NCBI GenBank assembly: GCA_030512335.1
Contig: JAULSU010000003.1
Coordinates: 3,844,001 to 3,908,000, forward strand
DNA: 64,000 bases
Direction of reading: 5' to 3'
Source of the DNA: Immersiella caudata
Lineage: Eukaryota > Ascomycota > Sordariomycetes > Sordariales > Lasiosphaeriaceae
Below the pieces are notes generated by a model. That model did not search any database. It worked only from the letters and a program-made list of their open reading frames with translations, and had not been told where the DNA came from. Positions within the stretch are counted from its first letter, which is position 1; every line of letters begins with the position of its first letter. Shown one piece after another: positions 46,224 through 58,245 of this stretch. A program made the position numbers and the translations under genes.

Positions 46224-47609
46224 ATGGACTCGTCTCACGCGCTGTCGTCCCAGCCACGTCGCAAGCGTGGACAGCCCCGCGCGCGCGCATCGGAGGGCGG
46301 AAATACTGCTGCTGCCGTCGCCCCCCAGCAAGCTGCTGCTTGGGGTGGTGCAGTGCGGACTGCCCATCCCGGCGAGCAGGCAGGCCCTCCAGCATTTCCG
46401 TCGCAGTCACTGGATCGGGCGTCGTCGCAGCACCAAGTCGCGGATGCAGACCTGCTGAACGGCTACAGCGCCCCGCAACCTCACCCACAGTACTCGGACC
46501 AGTCGCTCGCCTCTGCCTCCCAGAACGACCCGACCGGCCTCAACCTGAGCATCACGGGCGACCCCAACGCTTCCAACGCGCACCAGCATCCCCACGCGCA
46601 TCAGCACCATCTGCAGCAGCAGGGCCAGCAGCAAGGCCAGTCGGCAGCACAGCAATCCCAGCAACAGCAACAGCGGCCCTCTGCCGCGCCCGCCAACAAG
46701 ACGGATCGCGTCAACATCTTCCAACCCTACGGATCCGCGCATTCTGGCCCCGACGCCGCTCCCGCAACCGTGGCGAACCCGGCTCCCGCCACCCCGTACA
46801 ACCTCTCGCAGGTGTGGCCGGCGGCCGGCTCGGCCACGCCTTCCAGCATGCCGCCCCAGTCGCCCGCCAGCCGCCTTGCTCCTCCGCCCGAGGGCATCTA
46901 CCGCACTTTTGACGAGCTCCTGGGCTCGGTCCAAAAGGTAGCAAAGGATCAGGGCTACGGCGTGGTCAAGTTACGCGCCAGCAACTATCGCGAGGGTAAG
47001 CCGACGCGTTACGATCTGGTCTGCGATCGCGGCGGCGTCAAGTACAGCAGCACAGCCAAGAAGCGCAATCCCAGCACGCGCAAGGTCGACTGCCCCTGGC
47101 GCGCAAAGGCAGTGTGCGAGGTCAACCTCGGCAACCAGTGGCGTTTCGCCGTCCAAGAGTCACGTCACAACCACGAGCCGCGCGTAGCCGCCGCGGTTCC
47201 TGGCCAGGAGAGCACGCCGATCGCGCAGAGCATACGCAGCATCGGCAACAAGATTGACCGCATGTCACACGATATGACTACGAACTTTACACAGCTCTCG
47301 GCGACCATCTCTTCCCGCCTGGAATCAATTGAGAAGCGACTTGAAGCCCTCGAGACGGGGCGCTCCATGCTTGCTGGAAACGGCATGCCCGGTATGGGGA
47401 ACCCCAATATGCCTACAGCCAACATGAGCGCCGGCGGCATGGGGAATGGCGGCATGACAAATGGCGGCATGAGTGGGGGTCCCATAATGGACAACCGGAT
47501 GAACCAGATTGAGGCCAGAGTCAACGTCATGGAGCGCGGCAATGGACTTGACAGCATGCCGATGATGGATGACGATCCCAACCGAATGAACTTGATGGTG
47601 ACCTCTTAG
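46224..47609 (+). CDS. FAR1-type DNA-binding domain protein (single exon, 461 aa)
   Basis: Probable nuclear DNA-binding regulator. The N-terminus has an AT-hook-like basic patch (RRKRGQPRARASEG). About 190 residues rich in Gln, His and Pro follow. The FAR1 (WRKY-GCM1 fold) zinc-binding domain is at about residues 222-313. It opens with FDELLGSVQKVAKDQGYGVV and TRYDLVCDRGG, continues with DCPWRAKAVCE, and ends RHNHEPR, so Cys-Cys-His-His ligands are present. A predicted coiled coil (IGNKIDRMSHDMTTNFTQLS, then SSRLESIEKRLEALE) suggests dimerisation. A Gly-Met repeat region (GGMGNGGMTNGGMSGG) follows. FAR1 domains derive from MULE-family transposases; no transposase core is present, so this is a domesticated form. 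The ATG at 46224 begins MDSSHALSSQ and is the first plausible start. Confidence 0.8.
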   Translation: MDSSHALSSQPRRKRGQPRARASEGGNTAAAVAPQQAAAWGGAVRTAHPGEQAGPPAFPSQSLDRASSQHQVADADLLNGYSAPQPHPQYSDQSLASASQNDPTGLNLSITGDPNASNAHQHPHAHQHHLQQQGQQQGQSAAQQSQQQQQRPSAAPANKTDRVNIFQPYGSAHSGPDAAPATVANPAPATPYNLSQVWPAAGSATPSSMPPQSPASRLAPPPEGIYRTFDELLGSVQKVAKDQGYGVVKLRASNYREGKPTRYDLVCDRGGVKYSSTAKKRNPSTRKVDCPWRAKAVCEVNLGNQWRFAVQESRHNHEPRVAAAVPGQESTPIAQSIRSIGNKIDRMSHDMTTNFTQLSATISSRLESIEKRLEALETGRSMLAGNGMPGMGNPNMPTANMSAGGMGNGGMTNGGMSGGPIMDNRMNQIEARVNVMERGNGLDSMPMMDDDPNRMNLMVTS

Positions 47610-49592
47610 GACGAGAGCAGCAACAACCCGCAGTCCTAAATCAACGCGGCTTTTACTCCGCAACCCCCGAATTTTCGGGAGCCAACATGAGTGGACCATG
47701 GGAATCACGAATATATCTTGTGCTTCAGGGACACAGTTTTACCAGGTCGGCCCGGGTCTTCTCACTGTTCCCTACTTTCTTCACGCCATTACCAGATGAG
47801 CTCGAGGCACACGATACAATGGGTTTATACGGCGCTGCTGTAAAGCAAAGGTTGGAATTTGGGCGGTATCGGAAAGGCGCAATCGGGAAAACGGGTTTTC
47901 TTTGCGGCCCGGCGGAGTACAGAGCTTCTTCCGCGTGGGCGTGGTGTGTTCTTATTTTCCTTTGCTCACTCTTCTACGATGTATAAGGTTCGGCTTGGGT
48001 CGGGGCTTTTGGCGTTCTCTGAGGTCTGGAGACATGGATGGACAGCATCTTTCCCCTCTTATCACAGAGGGCGTGTTCGGATGTCAGACAGGGTATCAAT
48101 CGGGCTCCTGGTGTATACATATACCTCGTCACTCTCAACACCCTCGTGCGGTTTGCTCGAACAGCCACAACAGGGCAGCCGAATGGGGTGTCATCCATGT
48201 TGGAATTTTCCACCTTTTTCTCATCTGCAAAAGCAGTCGTCGGGTGGTATCATGTCGGAATATTTGCCTGGAATGGAACGGATGGAATTGTAAAGGACAG
48301 GGCGGGTCAGGGAACGTTCACCCTAGGGGTACGGGGAAGAACAACGATACGGAGGAAACAAGACCTAGCTTTGTTGGGTGTGCGGGACCATTCACGTGGT
48401 CACTCACTCATGCTAATGGTACGGTCGACTTTGGCAAGCGTCGGCTGATGAGTCCAAGCTACTAGCTAGCAAGTAAGCGAGCTGAAAACGAGAATGTCTT
48501 GGTGAGAGAGGAAGAGATGAGACAGGCATAGTCTTTGGCTGCTGCCGGATTTTGTTTTCCCTGTTCCGACCCTCTCACCGGCAGGACAGCGATCAGCTTG
48601 TCTAGGCGGGCGGACCTGGACTACGCAAGAAACAAAAATTGCCATCTACTTTTCGGTTCCATTCGTGATGTGATTGATGTTGTTCAGAATGATGTGGCAA
48701 AAACTTGTACTAGTTCAAGCTGACCAACAACATTCCTGGGACCAGTGATCAGCAGTGATGTGATCAAGATCCGAATCCTTGCTTCCCCACGTGTTCGTAG
48801 GATTCTTAGTCCCGATATTGTCTCGGATGGTGAAGGTGCAAATTGCATTCACATACGGTCTACCTTCGGCAAGGCTTTCCAGCATGGCAGGATGGACGCT
48901 CAGGCCGAGCCAGGCGCGTAAGGTTGCGTGCGGTTGTTCTCACATTGCTATCCATGGAGCTGGAGTACGATAGTCAAGTGGGGGGTGTCGGTTTGGCGTT
49001 CACACAGCAGAGTTACGATGGTCAAGTGGCAGCCGATGAGCAAAAGATCCCATGATAGATTGATAGATATCAATGAACCACCCCAGCCAGAGATCGTTTC
49101 CATGTCTTATACAACCGCAACCGCTTACAAGACTGATATCCAACCGCCGTCCGTATGCTGCCTCCATCCTCCGCTTCGTCATGAATAAACACGCTCTCGG
49201 TATCATTGGTAAAACATTTTATCTAGGCATCCAATCCTCTTCCCTCTGTCGGTAGAACCTGCAAACTCCGTGTGGCTTAAAACAAGCAGAAAAGTAGGGA
49301 AAGCGGAGAAAGGTAGTAAGCAAACAAAATAAGAGATATTAGGCGGCATTTCCTGGGGACTGCGCAAAGCAACCGCGAGATGCCTCATGAACAAGACCCG
49401 AGAAATGAAAACCCAACGCCTCTTCTTCGTGACCTCGCCCATTCTCTTATGCAAAAAAAAAAAAGACGTGAAATCCAAACAAGGGAAAAAAAAAGTGACC
49501 TGCGATGTGCTCAAGCAGGTAGATAGGCCAATAAAGGGGTATAGATGGCCATGGAAAAGGAAGATAGGGGCAGAGAATAGCGATCGGAGTGA
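47610..49592. other. Convergent intergenic region of 2 kb
   Basis: 3' flanks of the FAR1-type and NoxR genes. The largest frame (47902-48465, plus strand) has no recognisable family features and overlaps two others. Two A-runs lie near 49457-49468 and 49486-49494. No RNA gene was recognised. Confidence 0.5.
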
Positions 49593-51385
49593 TTACATTT
49601 CCTCAACCCAGACCTGCATGCTGTTAGCTTCGTGGCCATAGAAAATGGATATGTGAGCAAGCTTACCTCCATCCTGCCGGTATCTAGCCTTTGCCGTTTG
49701 GCGGTCTCCGTGACTGATTGCATGATCATGTCGAGGTCGTCCTGATCACCCATGGTGACCATGTCCCCGTCAGGTGAGTCGTCATCGCGTACCTTGATCT
49801 TGAATCGCCGACGGAGCCCGAACTTGGCCTGAATGCTGCTCACTAAATCGGGGAACTCAACGGCCATGCCGACCATGATATACCGAACATCGTTGGCGTG
49901 GACCTTGACTCTGACCTTGGTGGGAACGACACGTTTGGAGGTGCTCCGCCTCGAGGCACCGGATACCGAGCCGGGAGCCCTGCGACCAGAAACCATCTCG
50001 AAATCCCCCTCGTCGAAGGAAGCATCCTCGTAGTCGCTGCCCTCCTCCTCTTCTTCAATGTAGCGGGCCTGGCCACGGGTGCTCTTTTGCCTGCTGCTAC
50101 GGGAGTTGCCGCCTCCTTGGTACATGTCGTAGAGATCAGGATAAGCATCGTCTTCCTCCTCTTGCCTAGCCCTCGGCGCTTCGCGTTGAGAGTAACCCCG
50201 GGTTGGCTGAGCGGAGGCAGCGCGAGATGGTCGCGGCCGTTGCCCCTCGTCTGGCGAGGCCTTGTCGTACCGTTCGTTGGGTCTTGCTCTGTCGAGGTTG
50301 AGCTTGCTGGGAACAGGCTTCGGGCCCATGCGCACCGAGGTTCCTCGGCTCATCTGGGGCTTGTCATTCTCCGGCGGTGGCGTAGGTGGGAAGACATTGC
50401 GGTTATTGGGAGGCTCCGATTGCTGTCTCCTACTCTGCAGGCCGGGCTTTACGAGGTTGGTGGCGGCGAAGGAAAGAGATTCGACCGGCCTGTCGTCCTT
50501 GACGATGGCTGACTGCCCGGCGCTCTTGATCTCCGAGCCAGCGAAGCCGGTGAAGGCATTGCTGCGGTCTGATGCGGCAACGAGGCGGGCCTTTCCGAGG
50601 TAATCCTTTGTCTTCAAGTTTCGCACCTTGGCCTCGTTTGGTCGGTAGACGACACCGACGGGAATGGAGAAAACGGTGTACCCCTGACGAACAAGTTAGT
50701 TACAAGTGAAGCGGGTGGCTCGACGCATGATCTTACCTCAGCCTCTTCCCTGATAGCCTCATCAATCACGTTGTGGTCCTCTACCATCTTCTCCTTCGCG
50801 GCATACCCAAGATCCTGGAGACCAGCTTCCTTCTGCTGCAGGTAGATGTAGCAGAGACCACGGTTGAAGAGAACCTCGCAAGAGTACAGCTTGAACAGGA
50901 GACCGAGCTGGTCGTAGTTGATTGCGGTGTTACCACGGAGGTAGAGAAGGGTGTCGTTGAAGTTGGCGAGCGCCTCTTCGAAGTCGCCGAGGAGGAAGTT
51001 GGAGACGCCTTGTTGGAAATATGCCACGGCAAGGTACTGGTCCAGCCTGACCGCTTTCTGATAGCAAGCAACCTGAGAGGAAGTCAGAATTACCGTTGCC
51101 GTCTACGAGTTGCAACTCTGGTGAGGAAAAGAAAATAGGCGCCGGGACTTACGGCCTTGTCGTGCTCTCCAAGTGTCGCATGGATAACGCCCATGTTGAA
51201 GAGGATTTTAGACGTGTCCGAGACCTTCTCGAACTCTTCCAATGCGGCCTCGAACTCATTGTTGTCGTACTTCTCCAGGGCAGTCACCCACGTTACGATT
51301 TCCTGTCAACAGTCAGTGAGCAGGGTGCTCGGCGGTCAGAGGACCGGCAGCGGCTAGGGCAGTAGCGTACCTGTTTCAACGACAT
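49593..51385 (-). CDS. NADPH oxidase regulator NoxR (p67phox-like; 5 exons, 512 aa)
   Basis: Cytosolic activator of fungal NADPH oxidases NoxA/NoxB, which control hyphal morphogenesis and sexual development. Exons on the minus strand: 51385-51371 (5 codons, MSLKQ), 51302-51153, 51072-50737, 50683-49667, 49613-49593 (VWVEEM and stop). Residues ~5-170 are four TPR repeats (EIVTWVTALEKYDNNEFEAA, KILFNMGVIHATLGEHDKAV, ACYQKAVRLDQYLAVAYFQQ, VLFNRGLCYIYLQQKEAGLQ), the Rac-binding module. The activation-type segment GYTVFSIPVGVVYRP follows at ~168-182. A long disordered, partly acidic middle leads to a PB1 domain at ~423-505 (KVRVKVHANDVRYIMVGM, then DDLDMIM). As in other fungal NoxR proteins no SH3 domain is present. 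The identification is firm. Confidence 0.93.
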
Positions 51386-54300
51386 CTTGCCTCACTGGTA
51401 ACCGTAGTAGTCAGCGACTCGAATCGGTATGGACGTGAGGATAGTCGTGGACGGTCGCAAGGACACACCGCGGGCGGCTTGGGCAGTGTGCGGTGCGGAT
51501 ACGTAGTTGCGAAACTGGGCGGGTTGTGTGACAACGGGCTGGGGATGAGGGGTCGCGGGTTGTGGCAAGGTATATAGGCCAGTGCAAGATTGGGCACCCT
51601 GGGCGGGCTGCGCTAGCTCGGGCAGGCGGCAGGGCGGCAGCAGGGCGTCAGCCAGGGGGGGGGTTGGACGGCCGAGTCAGTGACGGGCGACCAGCAGCGG
51701 GTGCTGGAAACGTCGATATTTCCCCGCTCTGCCGTGGGTCCAATTGTACCCTTTCGCGGTATCGGGCTCGCTCGCAACTCGATAGCGACCCACAGTCTTG
51801 ATCTAGCGGCACCTTGGCGTGTGATCAGTTCCCGTTGCTGCTTGCGAATTGCTGGCGGGCGCAGGAGTCTGTGAGCCAAGACCAGCGTGCGGTCGAATTC
51901 GTCTCCAGAGGGGCCGCGTGCACCTTCGCAGTCTTCCCGGATGGCCGCTACTGCAGGTGATTTGAAGCCTCGGCGTGTAAACGAGCAGTCCTCTTGGGCA
52001 TTCCAGATGCAGCAGTCAGTGCAGATGATGTGCGAGTGAGGCTCCCCAAAACCTGATAACGACTAGCGTTCTTCTGGTTGAAGGAGTCCCAACGAAGGCG
52101 AAGACTGCGTAGGCGTGCTGCTGACAATGTAGGTACCGGCCATGTGCAGCCAACGGCACCTCCCTCAGGTCGAGTCCCCAAACCAACCACTCGGGTCGCT
52201 GCTCGCGGTGAAGATGGTGGGCAGCGCGATGCTGTGCGTGAGTCCCGTTGCGTTTGTTGAGCGCCTGGCCTTGCAGATGGGTTGGAAAGCGGCGGCTCGG
52301 AGCGTGCTCAACGTGATGATGAGAATCCGGATGAGTGACGAGCGCGACCTAGCCAGCTGGGCGACCGTGATATGTCTACGAGGCAGATTATGGTGGGGAG
52401 AAATCCAATGGCTCAACTCAGAAATCAGAAAAAAAAAGTGACCAGACTCCAGTCGTCTCCTGAACGGAACGCGCGTGCGTGCGTGCGGCAAAAGGTGTGG
52501 TGCGGCAGGAGCGGACGGACAGGCACCGGTTGCACCTGTATCTCAAGCGAGCAGTTAGGTGCGGTGGACTCGTTTGGGAACAGAGGGTCTGGGGAAGAAG
52601 ATCATGCAGACCCGCAAATACAGTGGGCTTGCCAGGTCCGGGCTGGGGCTCACAAAACGTGAACAAGGCCTGTGGGATGTGAGGACATAGACAGGGGTGC
52701 AACTCGAGAGCCACCGTCCGAGGACGACGAGCGCAGGTCAAGGGGCAGAAACACCGCGATATTGTTGGAAACAGGCACGGCAAGGATCGAGGGATCGAGG
52801 GGCTGATAGAATCACCACGGCCCAGGATACAGGGCCCAGGTGGAACTTGATCTTGGTCGCCCGGCCTGTTTCCGCGGTTGGGCGCAGCCCAGGGCAGATG
52901 GGTTGATGTCAAGAAACGAAGTGGTGCTAGTTGAGCCAGAATCGAATGTTCCGAGAGCAGCATCGAACCATCACGGTGAGCTGTAGAAGACGGGATGAAG
53001 AGCATGGCACCAGGTATCGAATGGTCCCAGTGTGGTGTTCTGCCGGATCGACAGGGGACGGCCAGCAGCAGCCCAGCGTGCTGCCATCCTAACCCAAAAG
53101 TGCCATGGCCCATTGACCCTGACGTAGGAGGGTGGTATGCATCTGAACTCATTTCTTCTTGGGACATGGGTATTGGGAGACACTGGTCGCCTTTCCTCGA
53201 CATGCCCTCGCGACGCCCCACCCTGCATCTCTCGCAAGCCACCCAGGCCTCCTCGCGGCCGACTCGAGGCTGCTCTTGCGCGTCGAGACAGCTTTGAATG
53301 CGCAAATTGAGGGTGTTCTGGTTGCCTCGGCAGCAGCATGTCTTGCGCATGAGCTGGACGGCTTCGTCGGCCTCCTTTCAGAACCACTCGCCCTGGGTCT
53401 TGGCCCCGGCAAGGTCTGAATCTGTGACAGATCCATTGCATTGACCCTTCGCAGTCTCACCCCCTGCGAATCAACAGCCAAGGGTGTCTCATGCAGGATG
53501 TGTTCCACACTTGCATCGTTCCAAGACACGATCCCGACCGTTTATTGGCTTAGCTGCGTGGGGCCCTAGCACTTGCCGTAGCAGGGCGGCTATTTCAACC
53601 TCCACCGCTAAATCGAATGGCAGCAGCCACCGACGTGTGCCTACCAGCGGCCAACGCCCAATGCGGGGACGCCCTCGACTGGAGGGACCTGTGGCTGGGA
53701 TTTTTCCAACCAGCAACGGGAAGCTGGCCAGATCCGATTCTGCAGCATCTCCCACGCCTTTCCCGCCATTCATTCGGTGAGAGAATGCTGGTCTTTCAAG
53801 ATTCCCATCCACCACGAGATGGCCGTGCCAACCAGGGTGCCCCTCGTCTGCGCGCCGCCCCGTTCAGCGACCAGCAGGAGAGCACGCCAGCCACAAAACC
53901 TGGAATCTCAGAGGCCGTCGTCGTCGCGGCCTGGCTGCGGAAAGGTACGTTGGTTGGGATGCCTCTAGATTCGTTTCCAGTGTCATATCCCATTGTTTGT
54001 CGACGCGAGGTGTGCCGCCGGAACACCAGCGGGGCCACCACGATCTTCTTGGGCAATAACTATCGATTCGGCGGACAGGCCAGCGATATTGGCCTACTGC
54101 AACACGGTGGGTTTGTGATAGTGACAGTGACAGTGACAGTGATAGTATCTCGAATTCGCATGTCGTGATCGATCACACCGGCGAAAGTGCGGTTTTTCGA
54201 ACCCTCCAGCTTGCTCGTGATGGCGAGCACTTTCAAGCCGCATTTACCGAGCGGCACGGACCACGGTCCCAAGCCACTACCGTTCGCTGTCCAGCTCCCA

Positions 54301-55629
54301 CTGGAGAGCAACCGGGAGAGCATCCTGCTCAGCGGCGAATCGCAGCGCAGGGAGCTTGAGGGAATGCGTGTGGCTTGAATCCTCCGGCGCTTACACGTTC
54401 TGGCACTCGCGGACCGCCGTCGATGTCCCCACACGGGCCAATGAACCGACAGAGACCGAGTCCCGCATAGCACCCTCTCTTTGCGATCTCGAACTGGTGA
54501 GTTGCTCGGCCCTTCCCGAAGCGCAGATCGGCAGAGGCGTGAGCTTCTGCCCAAGAGCTGTGGGTCCGTCCCAACCCTCGAAGCCCCCAAGCCCGACGAG
54601 TTGCTTCCCAAACCCGCTTCGTCTTCAGCCTGTTTATCGAGGTCAGGACTGGCTGCGTTAGATCGAGCCTCACAATTCTCCGCCGTGTAACTAATGCCGT
54701 GGAACAACTTCAGCCCGCTTCAACCAGGCGTTGGCCCCCCCACAGAAAACCTTGCGGGAGGAATGCGCCGGGTCTCGGGGTTACTGCAACTTCTATGCAC
54801 TACGACGGCACTGTCGGTGGTTGCTCACCCTGGAAACCCGAACCACATGGCTGGCTACGTCTTGTTCGCCAACACTTGATTCGACTTCCACGGCCAAAAA
54901 ATACTCGTATACGGCCCAGCATCGTGGCCATACAACACTCAGTGCCGGATCAACGCCTGTCTCCTATCTCGCCAAGACCCAACTTGCGCCGAGCACGAAT
55001 CCCCCCAACCAGTGCTTGGGTCGGTGCAACCATTACTGTTCCGAACTCAGACCCAGGGATGCAGAGATTGGATGCAATAGGTGCTGCAATGCCCAAGTTT
55101 CTGGGCCGCTTGATGGAGATTTTGCTTTTCCCGTCGTCTCATCAGCCTGTTGTATCCGGATGGAGTCGTTTCTGACAGGTGGGGCATCGGTCTCGAGGTG
55201 CCAGCCCTGAACCTGGGCCCCTATTTGCATGATCTACGCTGCGACGAAAAACCGTGGCACCTAACCCACTAGATTCCTTGGTCATCTCGATGCGTTGGGA
55301 TCGGATCGCAAAGTGTCTGGGCGTCTTCTTTTCTTTCGTCCATCTTCATTTTGGCACATGGGGTTTCGTGTTTCTGATGCCCTGCGCCTTCTGAAACAAA
55401 CCCACCTGCTCCATGTCTCTGACGCAAAGCTGACCCCCCCGTGCCTCAAGGCTTCAAAAAGTTGGCAGCCCCCCTATTCACTCTGAGAGGGCTCAGCTGT
55501 GCGGCTGAAACCAAAGGGGAGCCTGAAGCTTCGGCCTTGAGCCCCAACCAGGGGTTTAAGCTTAAACTTTTTTGGATTGTTCAATGTTTCGACGTCCATG
55601 GTTGTATAGCCAGTGGCTTGTGCTCCTTA
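51386..55629. other. Gene-poor region of 4.2 kb
   Basis: The left end holds the NoxR promoter. Elsewhere long frames overlap on both strands without family features. One minus-strand frame at 52418-53350 stays open for 310 codons and includes a Cys-rich stretch (MRKTCCCRG, ACERCRVGRREG, KGDQC), but its second half looks like random translation. A GTGACA hexamer repeat lies at 54115-54144. No RNA gene or transposon domain was recognised. Confidence 0.45.
54115..54144. repeat. GTGACA/GTGATA hexanucleotide microsatellite
   Basis: Five consecutive hexamers: GTGATA, three GTGACA, then GTGATA. It lies in the gene-poor region and is not in a supported gene. Confidence 0.9.
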
Positions 55630-56859
55630 TCATAACATCCCCTTGGTCACCTCGTCCTTCCTCTCCTCCCACAACGTCTTGCCCGTGCAGGAGCAAACCG
55701 TCTTGTCGTTGTCCCACATGCCCGCGCTGCGAGCTATGACGCCGACAACCGTGTTTGCGTCGTTCTGAAGCGGCGAGCCGTCGCTCTCGTCCTGTCGCGA
55801 CACTACCATGGCGTGTCCGATGGCCTCCCAAATCTGAAAGGGGTGGTTGAGGAAGACGCTGCCATGACCGCTCGCCCCAACTTCAACGGTTCCCAGAAAG
55901 CCTCGCGCGGCGTCGCCCGCGGTGGCGTCGGCCTCCTTTCCGGGGGTCGCACCAGACCAGACAGGGCCGGTGGAAGACGCACCGTCTGCCAGGTTTCCAA
56001 ACTCCCGAACCGTGGCACGGTAGGTGCCTGGTGCCACGCCGCGGAGGGTGAGGTCCACCAAGGTGGTTGTGGGACTTACTTGGACGATGCGCGCGAGACC
56101 CCGTACCGTCCTGTCCTTGCCGCCGTCGGAGTTGACAGATGATGACTCGGCTGGTTGGTCGAAGGTTTCGAGGATGCTTACTGCTGCGCCTGTTGTTCAC
56201 AAAGGAGATGTCAAGTCAGTATCACTGTCACTCTGGTGTGATCTGTAAACAGAAGACAGCAGTCTCCTCCCCTGGCGGAGTGCAGAACCAATACAGAGCA
56301 AGTAACATCGTAAAACATACTATTCGATGCACCTGACCCCCTGAGAATGGCATCCCTCCCGGTCGCCTGGATCGTCTCAACAATAGCCGACGGCGCAGCT
56401 GCACTCTTGTTAGCAGCTGGCCCCCACAAGCTGTAGAAACCCCAATTCAGAATATAATCAAGTCAAGACATTACACGCACCTGTCCCCTCAATCGATACT
56501 AGCTGCTCTGCGAGATCTGCCTCGACCTTGGTGATCCCCTGGAGCTTGTACAGCGCACCCGAGATGTCCTTGACGCAGCTGTCGCAGGTCATGGGCACGG
56601 CAAACAATGTCTGTTTCAAGTTTGGTCAGCTCTGTTTTGGGTCTTGGCCGGGGGTGCAGAGTCCATTGAAAATGGAAAAAGGGTGGTATTCTATTTGCTT
56701 GAGTTTGCTCAATAGGTATGCCTTAAGGGGGGAAATGGTAAAAAGAGGGTCGTCGATGCTTTGACGATAAAAGTGGTGAAAAGGGTAAGTGGGCACGAGG
56801 GAGGTTGAAGGGGGCGTGTGAGTGAGAGGACTCACCTGAAAAGGAGTTGTGACAGCCAT
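55630..56859 (-). CDS. Copper chaperone for superoxide dismutase, Ccs1 (4 exons, 263 aa)
   Basis: Delivers copper to and oxidises Cu/Zn superoxide dismutase, in cytosol and mitochondrial intermembrane space. Exons on the minus strand: 56859-56836 (MAVTTPFQ), 56610-56481, 56398-56321, 56189-55630. Domain I is ferredoxin-like with the copper site MTCDSC (Cys17, Cys20) at residues 15-20, then DISGALYKLQGITKVEADLA. Domain II is SOD-like: LVDLTLRGVAPGTYRATVRE, FGNLADGASSTGPVW and SGHGSVFLNHPFQIWEAIGH. The SOD copper ligands HVHEFG are replaced by ATVREFG, as expected for a chaperone. Domain III carries the CxC motif CSC (Cys243, Cys245) before TGKTLWEERKDE. The third exon's acceptor (GTGCAG) follows a good branch site, CTAAC. 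All junctions keep frame. Confidence 0.92.
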
Positions 56860-57600
56860 GTTGCTGTTAGTTGGTGGTTTTGGCGGGGTTGAAGTGGGAT
56901 GGAAGAAGCGTTGTTGGCGCTGGCGGTGGTAGGTGTAGCCGGCAATGGCGGCGTGGCCGGATAGTCCCATGATGTATTTGGTGCTCGCGGATGCTGTGCT
57001 GAGAGGCATCAAGAAATGTATGTTCAAGTGATTGCGGTTCAACTTGGAAATGAGTGAGACGAAGACGAGTGGTGGAATAGTAGTACGGGAATCGTCAGAA
57101 GCACAGGTATAGTTCTAGGTTTTTTTCTTGAATTTCTGTTAGTTGCACTAGCTGCCCGCTGCTTTTATCGACACTGTTTCTGCTTTGAAATCGTCTTGAC
57201 TCTCCATTTTCCCCTCGCCAAAGCATCAACCGAGAGCTCCGCAGTCGGGTTCGGCTTTGGTGGGTCCCAATGTCGCGGCGCGCCGGACGCCATGGCCCGT
57301 GCATTACCTCCAAAATTTTCCCCTTTGTGGTCAACGGCCAAGCTGAGCGAGCTTCATTGGCGACACGACGGGCCTCCGAACTCCCATCCCTCGTCGTCAT
57401 TACACACTGCCCTCCGCTCCGAACGCCGGCAGGCACCCTCCTTCCAACCGGCGCCCGACCCATTCGTCTACTGGGCAGCCCATCACCCGCCAATTGGCCA
57501 CATCCACCGCGCCGCTTGATGAGGGACTAGCTCCCATTGTGTCCCCGACGACAACCTTCCTCCATCTCTCCCTCTCACATCCACCCCAACTACCATCAAA
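56860..57600. promoter_or_regulatory. Divergent promoter of Ccs1 and uL13m genes
   Basis: This gap separates two divergent nuclear genes for mitochondrial or redox functions. The right end before the uL13m ATG is CT- and CA-rich, as in fungal leaders. No motif could be assigned with confidence. Confidence 0.5.
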
Positions 57601-58205
57601 ATGTCACAAAATCTCGGGCTCGTAAGCTCCTCCCCTCTCTCTTTCTTCTCCCCGTAGCTAACAGTATACGCCACAGACCCGCCTAGCCTACTCCCGTGTC
57701 TGGCACCACGTCTCCGCCTCGGCCCCCCATCCCACCCTCTCCACCATCAAATCCCCCCCGGAGGCCATCACCCCTCCCTCCCTAGGCCGCCTCGCATCCC
57801 GCATTGCCGTGCTCCTCATGGGCAAGCACAAACCCATCTGGGACCCCTCCACCGACTGCGGTGACTATGTCGTCGTCACCGACTGCGCAGCCCTCTACAC
57901 AACAGGCAAGAAGATGTGGCGCAAGCAGTACTACCGACACAACACGCGTCCCGGCTCGCTGCAGCAAATCTCGATGGATGCGCTCAAGGACAAGTTTGGA
58001 GGTGCCGAGGTGCTACGGAAGGCGGTGAGCGGGATGTTGCCTAAGAATAGGCTGAGGGAGAAGAGGCTGGCGAGGTTGAAGGCGTTCGAGGGGGAGGCGC
58101 ATCCGTATAAGAAGAATTTGATTCACTTTGGGGGTAAGGTGGTTGGGGCGCCGGGGTGGGAGGCAGCAGTTAGGGCTGTCAGGGAGGGTGATAAGGATAG
58201 GTTAT

Positions 58206-58207
<2 letters not shown>
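57601..58207 (+). CDS. Mitochondrial ribosomal protein uL13m (MRPL23 type; 2 exons, 183 aa)
   Basis: Large-subunit protein of the mitoribosome. Exons: 57601-57621 (7 codons, MSQNLGL) and 57677-58207, joined at phase 0 through a 55-nt GTAAGC..ACAG intron. Family motifs are RLAYSRVWHHVSA, LGRLASRIAVLLMGKHKPIW, DCGDYVVVTDCAALYTTGKK, WRKQYYRHNTRPGSLQQIS and AVSGMLPKNRLREKRLARLK, typical of L13 proteins. The C-terminal extension ends ALKDKFGG... AVREGDKDRL. The fungal mitochondrial form is usually ~160-190 aa, so the gene is complete. No obvious cleavable presequence is seen, which is common for this subunit. The identification is firm. Confidence 0.95.

Positions 58208-58209
<2 letters not shown>

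Positions 58210-58243
<34 letters not shown>
58210..58243. repeat. (AG)n microsatellite
   Basis: A pure AG dinucleotide run of 17 units begins three bases after the uL13m stop codon, so it lies in the 3' UTR. Confidence 0.95.

Positions 58244-58245
<2 letters not shown>

Noticed and set aside
53149..53529. Zn2Cys6 regulator gene
   Set aside because: The cysteines nearby do not follow C-x2-C-x6-C spacing, and the frames carry stops.
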